Below the pieces are notes generated by a model that was given only the letters and a program-made list of their open reading frames with translations, was not told the origin of the DNA and did no database searches. DNA of 64,000 nt from Hoylesella pleuritidis JCM 14110 (GTDB lineage Bacteria > Bacteroidota > Bacteroidia > Bacteroidales > Bacteroidaceae): positions 1 to 64,000 of the forward strand of contig NZ_BAJN01000009.1 in assembly GCF_000613725.1 (NCBI RefSeq), read 5' to 3'. Of the stretch, positions 55,589-63,376 are shown in pieces (the stretch's first letter is position 1; each line of letters begins with the position of its first letter). A program made the position numbers and the translations under genes.

Positions 55589-56481
55589 TTATTTTTAGCA
55601 TTGGGATCGGCCCAAAAGTCGAAGAAGTTAAACCACTGCGTAGGATACGCCCGCACGGTTTTCTCTACCCAAGCGGCGTATTGCTGTGCGATATTTTCGA
55701 TCAATTCGTGCTTGGAGACGTCCTTTTCGGGCATCGAAAGACGATGAACGAAAACGTGATAACGACTGATAGACTCCTTCATAACAAAGATGGCGAGGGC
55801 CGGAACATTGCGTTGGGCGATTGTTGCAAACGGTCCCATCGGGAATTTGGCCGTCTGTCCGAAGAACATACACGGCACCGTGCGCTCTGACCCGTGGCAT
55901 CTGTCGGCCGGCATACTTACTATTTCGCCGTCGCGCAACGCCCGATTGATGGCGAATAGATGACTCATATCTGGGCGAATGGGAATCATCCGGATGTTAG
56001 TTCGGCCGAACTGGAGCGTGCGATTGGTCATAACAGTCTCTGTTTCGCCAGCAAAGACAATGGCATTAATCGGCTTTTGCTCGGAGACAAGGCTGTAACC
56101 GGCCATTTCGTAATTACCCGTATGGGCGCTAAGCATCATAAACGAATCCGGCTGTGCGGCCAACTTGGCGAACGACTCATAATCGTCGACGTCTATCCGG
56201 AATCTTTTGCCGGCGTAAGTAGCAAACCGATCGATCATCACTTGCCCGAAACGGAAGAAGTTCTGATAGGTCATTGCAAACGCACAGAATCTTCCGCAGC
56301 CGATACGATGCCTGAAAAAGTTATACGATGAACGGAATCCGCGTCCAAAAATCATATAGAACGGCACGACAACCGCTACTCCCGCGTAATAGATGCGGAG
56401 GTTAAGAAACCGGAAACAGTTGATGAGTTGCTGCTGCATCCACCTGTTGCCGTCGGTCGATCCTTGCCATTCTTGCTGCAT
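55585..56481 (-). CDS. LpxL/HtrB-type lysophospholipid acyltransferase
   Basis: A 298-residue inner-membrane acyltransferase of the lipid A LpxL/HtrB family. An N-terminal hydrophobic segment (about residues 27-50) precedes the catalytic motif SAHTGNYEMAGYSL, where the His-x4-Glu is visible. The later ADRCHGSERTVPCMFFG and FPMGPFATIA match the family. In aryl polyene clusters this enzyme type probably adds an acyl chain to the lipid anchor. It overlaps the acyl carrier gene by one base and the dehydratase by 4. Confidence 0.85.
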   Translation of the reverse strand: MQQEWQGSTDGNRWMQQQLINCFRFLNLRIYYAGVAVVVPFYMIFGRGFRSSYNFFRHRIGCGRFCAFAMTYQNFFRFGQVMIDRFATYAGKRFRIDVDDYESFAKLAAQPDSFMMLSAHTGNYEMAGYSLVSEQKPINAIVFAGETETVMTNRTLQFGRTNIRMIPIRPDMSHLFAINRALRDGEIVSMPADRCHGSERTVPCMFFGQTAKFPMGPFATIAQRNVPALAIFVMKESISRYHVFVHRLSMPEKDVSKHELIENIAQQYAAWVEKTVRAYPTQWFNFFDFWADPNAKNK

Positions 56482-56726
56482 CAGGCGTTCACTTTGCGCT
56501 CGATATAATCACAGAAGTCTTTAAGGGTGACAACTCCCGACATCTCCTCGGGCTTGATTTTGAAGCCGAAGTTGTTCTCGACGATCACCACGATGTCTAC
56601 AAAATCCAAACTGTCGATGCCGAGATCGTCTTTCAGTTTGCCCTCGGGCTTGATCTTTTCTTCATCGATTTCGAGATCCTCAATCAAAAAATTACGTACC
56701 TTTTCTTCTATTTCTGCACGTGTCAT
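56481..56726 (-). CDS. Acyl carrier protein (aryl polyene pathway), B
   Basis: An 81-residue acyl carrier protein with the phosphopantetheine serine in GIDSLDFVDIVVIVENNFG. It differs clearly from the carrier protein at 52559, so the two may serve different steps, such as starter loading and chain extension (inference). It lies 10 bases after the methyltransferase stop. Confidence 0.9.
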   Translation of the reverse strand: MTRAEIEEKVRNFLIEDLEIDEEKIKPEGKLKDDLGIDSLDFVDIVVIVENNFGFKIKPEEMSGVVTLKDFCDYIERKVNA

Positions 56727-56736
56727 AATATTTGTT

Positions 56737-57831
56737 TTATTTTAATGTAACATCTAATATTGTATGTCCTTGGCCCAATCCGTCGTGGACTTCGGCTACT
56801 CGGAGACCCGCATCAGCAATCAATCGGATCATATCATCGCTGTGATACATTTTCGAGTTGCCGTTGGCCATCACCGTGAAATAAACGCTTGTCATCGTGA
56901 GACACAGTGAGGCAGGTTCGAAACGCTGTCGATCCCAGAACGTTTCCATAATCAACAGATGCGTATTGGCTGTCATTGCCTGTGCTGCACGACGCAGGAT
57001 ACTGCTGATTTCGGCCTCGGAAAAGCAGTCGAGAAACTGACTCATCCAGATGATATCCCACTGGCCGCGGGGCAATTCGCTATCCTCATCGAGCAGATTG
57101 GTGGCAAAACCGGTGATGCGATCGGCTCCGGCACACTCTGAAACATTGTTCTTCATCATCTCGATTTGCCCGGGTAGGTCGACGATTGTCACCTGTACGT
57201 CGGCATCGAAGCCCACACAGCGCAGCGCGAAACGTCCCGTATTACCGCCGACATCCATCAAACGCTTGGGCTTTCGAGTGAAAACGATGGGCAAGGCTTC
57301 GTCGAACGAGTGATCACTGTAAAAATGATCGAAGCTGAACCAGCTCTCTTGCACTTGCTTAGGCAAATGAGACAGCCCTTCGTAAATCGTCGACCATTGG
57401 CCTAAAGTCTTCAAACCGGCAGGCTTACTGCGGCGAAGCGCCTCCTCTAAATAGAACATTCCGCGGTAGTTGACATCGTGATTGAAATTGAGATTGACGC
57501 GTGTGGCAGGGTCGGTGAGTAAAAACCAGCCTGTCTTCGACAATGTGAAGCGGTCGGTTTCAGCGTCTACGAGAATTGTTCCTGCACTCAGTGAGGCATC
57601 CGTAAGTATCTTCACGGTGTATTCTGACAACTTCGTATGCTTCGAAATGTCGCTCACGGTGAGCCCGTCACGGTTATCGCGCAGCAGATCGAGTATGCCC
57701 AACTTCACCATTAGGCGTGAAACTTGAAACACAATAGGTCCCCACGCGATGAGTTCAGCCTTCCGTTGCGCTTCACGCGCTGACAGATGCTCTCGCGTAT
57801 AGGCGTCGGCGATGGGAGGAAATAGATTCAT
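56737..57831 (-). CDS. Acetylserotonin-type SAM-dependent methyltransferase
   Basis: A 364-residue methyltransferase of the plant-like O-methyltransferase family 2 build. An N-terminal winged-helix dimerisation domain (about residues 30-110, LGILDLLRDNRDGLTVSDIS) precedes the SAM-binding fold with DVGGNTGRFALRCVGF and VTIVDLPGQIEMM. It most likely methylates the aryl head group of the polyene. No canonical catalytic His is obvious in the usual place, where the sequence reads IWMSQFLDCF, so the acceptor may not be a standard phenol. Confidence 0.82.
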   Translation of the reverse strand: MNLFPPIADAYTREHLSAREAQRKAELIAWGPIVFQVSRLMVKLGILDLLRDNRDGLTVSDISKHTKLSEYTVKILTDASLSAGTILVDAETDRFTLSKTGWFLLTDPATRVNLNFNHDVNYRGMFYLEEALRRSKPAGLKTLGQWSTIYEGLSHLPKQVQESWFSFDHFYSDHSFDEALPIVFTRKPKRLMDVGGNTGRFALRCVGFDADVQVTIVDLPGQIEMMKNNVSECAGADRITGFATNLLDEDSELPRGQWDIIWMSQFLDCFSEAEISSILRRAAQAMTANTHLLIMETFWDRQRFEPASLCLTMTSVYFTVMANGNSKMYHSDDMIRLIADAGLRVAEVHDGLGQGHTILDVTLK

Positions 57832-57878
57832 TGGTGTTGCCGTTTAGGAATAATGTCTGTTCAACCGGTATGAGTCGA

Positions 57879-58454
57879 TTACTCGCGATTAAATACATCG
57901 TCGTTTGATTCACGTTTCACCTTCTTGGCAGAAAGGAACTTTGCGAAATCTTTTCCATTCTTTTCACCAGCATCTCCGATAAGATTCTTGAAGGTTCCGA
58001 ATGTTCCTCCCTTAGGCGAATCCCATTGCACGACGGCGATTTTACGGCCGCCTTTATCGGTAAAGGTATATTCTGCCGATGCCTGTCCATTGCGATCCAA
58101 TCTGTTATAATCCACAGTCAACTTATAATCGGCTTTTTTCGATGTGAATACCGGTAGGTTTTTGCGATTCGCTATCTTGTTATAGCCTTCGATGAAGCGA
58201 TAAAGAAGCTCGGGTGCAAGACTGCGATTCCATTCGTCTTTGAAGTCTTTGTAGTTGCGATTACTGAATTCTCGTTGTTCTTTTTCCATAAACTCAGCAT
58301 AGGGAAGTCCCTGCACGACGGCGTTCTTGTACTCGAACACGACTTGAATGGCTTTTATCTGTGTTAAGTTTTTCAGCGAACCGTCGATCAATCGTTGTGC
58401 ATTAGCACAAAGCGTGGCCGTGAAAGCCAATGCTAATAATATCACCTTCTTCAT
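57879..58454 (-). CDS. Secreted protein of unknown function in the aryl polyene operon
   Basis: A 191-residue protein with a signal peptide (MKKVILLALAFTATLCANAQ). The mature part includes a helical stretch (YAEFMEKEQREFSNRNYKDF) and a beta-rich centre (YKLTVDYNRLDRNGQASAEY). I do not recognise a domain. It overlaps the ketosynthase 3' end by 4 bases and lies 47 bases before the methyltransferase, so it is cotranscribed. A periplasmic or outer-membrane role is likely (inference). Confidence 0.7.
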   Translation of the reverse strand: MKKVILLALAFTATLCANAQRLIDGSLKNLTQIKAIQVVFEYKNAVVQGLPYAEFMEKEQREFSNRNYKDFKDEWNRSLAPELLYRFIEGYNKIANRKNLPVFTSKKADYKLTVDYNRLDRNGQASAEYTFTDKGGRKIAVVQWDSPKGGTFGTFKNLIGDAGEKNGKDFAKFLSAKKVKRESNDDVFNRE

Positions 58455-59686
58455 ATCTTTATTGTATTTTGAATAACCAAAGCGCTGTTCGTGCCGCCGA
58501 ACCCGAATGAGTTGGAGAGCACGGTATGCAGTTCTGTCTCTATGGTTTGCGGTGCAATGTGTAACGGTGCGGAGTATTCGTCGGGGTTTTCAAAATTGAT
58601 GTTGGGTGCAACGAAGCTGTTTTGCATCATCAAAATGCTGTAAACGATCTCGCTGGCACCTGCCATCCAGCACTCGTGACCGGTCATACTCTTAGTCGAA
58701 GATATCCAAGCGCGACGTCCGGAGAACAGTCTTGCAAGAGCTTTTGCCTCAAACATATCGCCCTGCGGCGTTGAGGTGGCGTGTGCGTTGATGTAATCTA
58801 CATCGTCGGGTGTGATTCCTGCGTCGGTCATTGCACGTTGCATCGCCAGCACACTACCGTCGTCCGAGGGCTGAGAGATGCCCCCTCCGTTACTCGAAAA
58901 GCCGTAACCGGTTACTTCGCAGAGTATTTCGGCACCGCGTGCAACAGCGTGTTCGTAGTCTTCAAGTACCAAAGCGGCAGCTCCTCCACTCGGAATCAGT
59001 CCGTCGCGATCGCGATCGAAAGGCCGAGATGCCTTTTCTGGCTCGTCCATTCGTTTGGAGAAAGCATTCAAAGCATCGAAAGTGGCCATCGAATAGCAAT
59101 TAACCTCTTGCGCGCCACCGCATAAAACCATCTCTTGCAGGCCCTGGCGGATCATCATATAACCGAGCCCAATGGAGTGACTGCCGCTTGCGCAGGCTGC
59201 ACTTATGGTAAAGTTGACGCCGCGGAGATGGAAAATGGTGCTGAGATTCATCGTAACTGTCGAGTTCATCGATTGAAAAATATAACCGCTTCCGAGCAAT
59301 GCCGAGTCGTGTTTGGCATCCATTATACGGGCGGCTTCAATCACCGGCGTAGACGAAGAGTCGTTGCCGAAGATACAACCGATTTCGTTTTTCAGCATAT
59401 AAGCATCGTCGATGCCGGCCATTCTGAATGCTTCGCGACTCGCCATAAAGGCATATTCGCCTTCTTCGGGCAGTCCTGTGCGCACGCGTCGGTCGAGAAG
59501 ACCTTTTAGTTTGGGCCGTTCTACGAGGCCGGTCAGCCCCGATTGATAGCCGTATGTCAATCGGTCGCGATCCAATCCGATGCCGCTGCGCCCCGCTTTG
59601 AGGCTTTCCGTTACTTCGTCGATATTCTTTCCGAGGCATCCCCATAGTCCGATGCCTGTGATCACTACTCTTTTCACCATTATCAA
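58451..59686 (-). CDS. Beta-ketoacyl-ACP synthase (FabF-like), single domain
   Basis: A 411-residue ketosynthase of standard length. The active-site Cys is in SAACASGSHSIGLGY, the first His in NAHATSTPQGD and the second His in TKSMTGHECWMAG, so the Cys-His-His triad is complete. It is the first of three ketosynthase genes in the operon and overlaps the ketoreductase by 4 bases. The second Met at 59680 is an equally good start. Confidence 0.9.
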   Translation of the reverse strand: MIMVKRVVITGIGLWGCLGKNIDEVTESLKAGRSGIGLDRDRLTYGYQSGLTGLVERPKLKGLLDRRVRTGLPEEGEYAFMASREAFRMAGIDDAYMLKNEIGCIFGNDSSSTPVIEAARIMDAKHDSALLGSGYIFQSMNSTVTMNLSTIFHLRGVNFTISAACASGSHSIGLGYMMIRQGLQEMVLCGGAQEVNCYSMATFDALNAFSKRMDEPEKASRPFDRDRDGLIPSGGAAALVLEDYEHAVARGAEILCEVTGYGFSSNGGGISQPSDDGSVLAMQRAMTDAGITPDDVDYINAHATSTPQGDMFEAKALARLFSGRRAWISSTKSMTGHECWMAGASEIVYSILMMQNSFVAPNINFENPDEYSAPLHIAPQTIETELHTVLSNSFGFGGTNSALVIQNTIKI

Positions 59687-60408
59687 TACATTCCTCCGTT
59701 AATGCCGATAACTTGTCCTGTGATATAAGCCGCCTCTTCTCCGGCGAGGAAAGCGACCAAAGCTGCCACTTCTTCGGGTTTACCGAAACGGCCGACAGGC
59801 ACGAGTCGTTTAAGTTCCGACTCGTTCAGGTCTTTCGTCATATCGCTTTCTACAAAGCCGGGAGCTACTGCGTTGACTGTGATTTTACGCGGAGCAACCT
59901 CTTGCGCCAATGCTTTCGTTGCGCCGATAAGCGCTGATTTCGAGGCCGAATAGTTCACCTGGCCAGGTAATCCTTTCAATCCCGAGAGCGACGAGATGTT
60001 GACGATGCGCCCGTCACGCTTTGTCATCATCCGCTTTAATAGTCGGCGCGTGGTGTAGAAGAATCCGTTGAGCGTTGTGTCGAGCACTTTTTGCCACTCG
60101 TCATTCTGCATAAAAATCATTAAGTTATCGCGACGGATGCCTGCATTGTTCACCAATACGCCGATGAAATCATCAGGATGGGCATCTTCCCACGCATTAA
60201 TGGCCTGCTCGATTTCCTCCGGTTGCGACACGTCGAAGCGTAAAAGCTCGGCTTGTCCGCCCACTTTCTCTATCTCGGCCTTCGTTTCCGTGGCTGCCGT
60301 TTCATTCTGAACATAGTTGATTACAACGGGAATGCCAGCCTGTGACAATCGAATGGCGACGGCCCGACCGATTCCTCGGCTTCCGCCTGTTACCAAAGCA
60401 TATTTCAT
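59683..60408 (-). CDS. FabG-type 3-oxoacyl-ACP reductase
   Basis: A 241-residue short-chain dehydrogenase. The cofactor motif is VTGGSRGIGRAVA, the NNAG motif is in VLVNNAGIRRDNL, the catalytic Ser is in NISSLSG and the Tyr-Lys pair in NYSASKSALIGA. It is the only ketoreductase in the cluster and probably serves every polyene extension cycle. It overlaps both neighbours by 4 bases. Position in the cluster rather than sequence separates it from the housekeeping FabG. Confidence 0.9.
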   Translation of the reverse strand: MKYALVTGGSRGIGRAVAIRLSQAGIPVVINYVQNETAATETKAEIEKVGGQAELLRFDVSQPEEIEQAINAWEDAHPDDFIGVLVNNAGIRRDNLMIFMQNDEWQKVLDTTLNGFFYTTRRLLKRMMTKRDGRIVNISSLSGLKGLPGQVNYSASKSALIGATKALAQEVAPRKITVNAVAPGFVESDMTKDLNESELKRLVPVGRFGKPEEVAALVAFLAGEEAAYITGQVIGINGGMY

Positions 60409-61918
60409 TTTTTCAAGTATTCTATTACGTTTGCTATTTCTTCGTAGAACGGTGTGTCCTCAACAAACTTGGGACAAATATCTCTTACCTTATTATATAT
60501 AGCTCTTGTAGCGGGTGCTAAATCGTCGGTAATGGCCAGACAATCCGTCGCCTGTGCCAACGCAATCATCTGAATGGCCATCACTTGATAAGCATTTTCG
60601 ATCACTTCTTTGCATAATAGCGCGGTGTTCGTGCCCATACTTACGATGTCCTGATTGTCGTTGTTGTTGGGAATAGAGTGTACATAGTTGGGCATTGCCA
60701 GTGTCTGACACTCTGCCGTGGTAGAAGTGGCCGTGAATTGGCAGGCCTGCATTCCGTAGTTCAGTCCTAACTTACCGAGGTTTAAGAACGGAGGCAGGAT
60801 GCCGTTAATGCGGTCGTGGAAGAGATAATTTAGTTGCCGCTCGGTCGTCATAGCAAGTCTTACCACGCAATCTTCACTTTATCCTCTTCCAACGATATGT
60901 AATCGCCGTGGAAATTGCCGCCGTGATAAACGTTGTTCGTATCGGGATCGATGACGGGATTATCACAGGCAGAGTTCAACTCTTCGTCGATGACCTGATG
61001 GGCAGCAGTCAACGTGTCGTAAACAGGGCCAAGAATCTGCGGCGTACACCGTAAAGAGTAGTACGCCTGTACCTTATCGCGGAACACTTTCTCCGTATGT
61101 CGGCCCTGCGCATACAGTTCGTGTTCGCGCTTTACGAGTCGTTTACTGCCCTGTGCAACGGCTCTCATCCGTTCGGCCATTGCTTGCTGACCGGTGTGCC
61201 GGCGACAAACGTTGAGCCGTTCGCTCATCCAGTCGTCGTAAGAAGCCGCTATTTCGTTCATCCAAACGGCTGAAATCACGCACCAATCCAATAGCTTTTC
61301 GGCATAGATTTGATTGACAATACTGATTCCGGTCATCACGCTTGTGCCGTTGACAGCCGACAAACCTTCACGGATATAAATCTGAATAGGCTTGATATCA
61401 TTCTCTTTCAGCACCTCTGCCGTAGGTCTCCACGTACCCCGGTAATGCACTTTCCCCTCTCCGATCAACGTCAGTGCGATGTGGGCCAATTGTACAAGAT
61501 CGCCGCTCGCACCTACACTTCCGTGGCGGGGAATGAATGGATAAATGCCCGCATTAATCATTTTGACCAGCGTTTCCACCACACTCGGGTGAATTCCGGA
61601 ATGTGCTTGGACGAAAGTTCCTACTCGGGCGATCATCGATGCCTTGACATATACATCCTCAAGCGGCTCTCCTGCGCCCGTGGCGTGACTGCGAATGATG
61701 TTGTATTGCAGATCTTTCAGGTCTTGATTGTCCACTCGCCATTGTGCCATTGGCCCAAATCCGGTATTGATTCCGTAGATAATCCGATCCTCGGCAAATG
61801 TTTTCAGAAAATCGTAACAGTGCCGGATATCTTGATAAATACCGTCATCAAGTACCACCTTTTCATCATAGAAAAGGTTTCTTTGAACCGAATTGACGGA
61901 AAACACACGTTCTTTCAT
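60405..61918 (-). pseudogene. Tyrosine ammonia-lyase (HAL/PAL family), one-base frameshift
   Basis: First gene of the aryl polyene operon; it removes ammonia from tyrosine to give 4-coumarate, the probable starter. The MIO cofactor arises from Ala-Ser-Gly in GSVGASGDLVQL. It closely follows the Flavobacterium johnsoniae tyrosine ammonia-lyase as I remember it: YGINTGFGPMAQ, LQYNIIRSHATGAG, and YVHSIPNNNDNQDIVSMGTN. The frame breaks near 60865: the first ends at DKVKIAW and the second resumes at VVRLAMTTERQLNYLF. Adding one G gives 504 residues, matching the family. I use ATG 61918, which follows the promoter at 62008-62000. Tyrosine preference is by similarity. Confidence 0.88.
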
Positions 61919-61999
61919 ATTCTTCTGACTATTCTCTCGGCAGCTCTCTATCTTTCTTCTCCCTCCATATGACGTGATAGAGCTTTGTTCTAATTGATT

Positions 62000-62008
62000 G
62001 CAAAGGTA
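62000..62008 (-). promoter_or_regulatory. Promoter -7 box of the aryl polyene operon
   Basis: TACCTTTGC is read on the minus strand from 62008 to 62000, about 80 bases before the ATG at 61918. An AT-rich stretch lies at the -33 position. It precedes the whole overlapping gene series, so it is the main operon promoter. Confidence 0.6.
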
Positions 62009-62088
62009 GAGATTAATTTTTAAAATACCAATATCTTTCAGTACTTTTATCGGTGTTATACCGAAAAAGGAAAACGGCAAATCGTAAT

Positions 62089-62320
62089 GCGCTTTCCAAC
62101 TAACGGTTAATTACCTTGCGAAAAGCCGTTAAACGACGGGTAATTAACGGTTAAATACAAGGCGGTTAACGGTTAGTTGGAAAGCGCTTTGCATCTTGTT
62201 GATAGTCAATGAGATATGGGGATGCTTTGATCTGTATTCTTGTGCTTTTCTGTTCGGGTCGAAATGAGTCTCTGTTTACAGATCTCCATCCCCCTAACTT
62301 GGGGGCTTAGAGGGGCGAGT
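62089..62320. repeat. Composite element: 22-bp phased array 9 bounded by a 16-bp inverted repeat, plus GC module
   Basis: Four units start at 62100, 62122, 62144 and 62166 and end at 62187. The outer 16 bases are a perfect inverted repeat: GCGCTTTCCAACTAAC at 62089-62104 and GTTAGTTGGAAAGCGC at 62172-62187. The AT-rich centre TTGATAGTCAATGAGA follows, and the GC module at 62276-62320 contains CCCCCTAACTTGGGGG. The element lies between the divergent aryl polyene operon and porP. No gene is seen in the rest of 62009-62433. Confidence 0.85.
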
Positions 62321-62433
62321 ACACCTGTTCTGACTTACGAAAGGAGAGGAATAGCTTGATGATTTGAAACATAATTAAACTCGATAACCGAATTTTTATA
62401 TAATAAATTGAAATAAAAGGCGTTGTTGTCAAT

Positions 62434-63372
62434 GTGCTGAAACGAGTAGGAATCATAGGGATGTTGCTGGCACTTGCTGTCGGAGAGGCAAGGGCGCAGT
62501 ATGATGTGGCGTTCAGTCACTACTTTGATATGGAACCGTCGTTCAATCCTGCCGCAGTGGGTAAACAGCAGTTGCTGAACGTGTCAGGGGCTTTTGCGCT
62601 CGACTTTGCAGGTTTTAAACACAATCCACGTACGATTTATGTTGCAGGAGATGCTCCTTTGCCTTTTGCTAAGGGAGCACACGGGGCTGGATTGCAACTG
62701 ACGGATGAGAAGATCGGGCTCTATACGCACCGGCGATTGGCTCTGCAATATGCTTATAAACGGCCTTTCGGAAGCGGAACTGTGAGCTTCGGCATACAAG
62801 CCGGACTGCTGAATGAAGACTTAGATGCCACAAAAGCGGATGCAGAAGACAGCGGAGATCCGGCTTTGTCGGGACAGAAAGTGAGCGGAAACGGGCTTGA
62901 TTTCGCACTCGGTGTGTATTATATGCATCGCAAATGGTATGTAGGCCTCTCGGCACAACATATCAACCGACCTCGGATCAGCCTCGGAGAGAAATCGGAT
63001 TTGCGAATTGACGGGACGTATTATTTCACTGCCGGATACAATATCGGACTGCGAAATCCGTTCTTGAAGATAAAGACTTCGCTGCTGGCTCGCACTGACG
63101 GAAAGAGTTATCGGGGAGATGTGACCGGCCGATTGGTCTATCATCGCGAAAAGAAAATGCTGTATGCGGGCATTGGTTTCAGTCCGATGAACTCGGTAAC
63201 GGGTCTTGTCGGCGGTACATTTCACGGTGTTGTAGTGGGTTATAGTTATGAACTTTACACCTCGACAATCTCTCCCGGTAATGGCAGTCACGAGTTTTTT
63301 GTGGGCTATCAATGTCCTGTCAATGTCTTGGGAAAGGCGAAGAACAAACATAAAAGTGTGAGAATACTCTAA
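62434..63372 (+). CDS. porP: Type IX secretion system PorP/SprF-family membrane protein
   Basis: A 312-residue outer-membrane protein of the PorP/SprF family with a signal peptide (residues 1-21, ending EARAQ). The family opening is YDVAFSHYFDMEPSFNPAAVG, and the rest is a beta-barrel-like pattern ending SHEFFVGYQCPVN. PorP works with the type IX translocon in surface attachment. The start is GTG 62434; no ATG fits the signal peptide. The gene is 4 bases upstream of porK, matching the conserved porPKLMN order. Confidence 0.87.
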   Translation: MLKRVGIIGMLLALAVGEARAQYDVAFSHYFDMEPSFNPAAVGKQQLLNVSGAFALDFAGFKHNPRTIYVAGDAPLPFAKGAHGAGLQLTDEKIGLYTHRRLALQYAYKRPFGSGTVSFGIQAGLLNEDLDATKADAEDSGDPALSGQKVSGNGLDFALGVYYMHRKWYVGLSAQHINRPRISLGEKSDLRIDGTYYFTAGYNIGLRNPFLKIKTSLLARTDGKSYRGDVTGRLVYHREKKMLYAGIGFSPMNSVTGLVGGTFHGVVVGYSYELYTSTISPGNGSHEFFVGYQCPVNVLGKAKNKHKSVRIL

Positions 63373-63376
63373 GAAA

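Noticed and set aside
60405-61918. Histidine ammonia-lyase of histidine breakdown
   Set aside because: No other hut genes are nearby, it heads the polyene operon, and its sequence follows Bacteroidetes tyrosine ammonia-lyase as I remember it.
4775-62187. CRISPR interpretation of the repeat arrays
   Set aside because: Units are degenerate, there are no unique spacers of 30 or so bases, the step is 22 bases and no cas genes are present.
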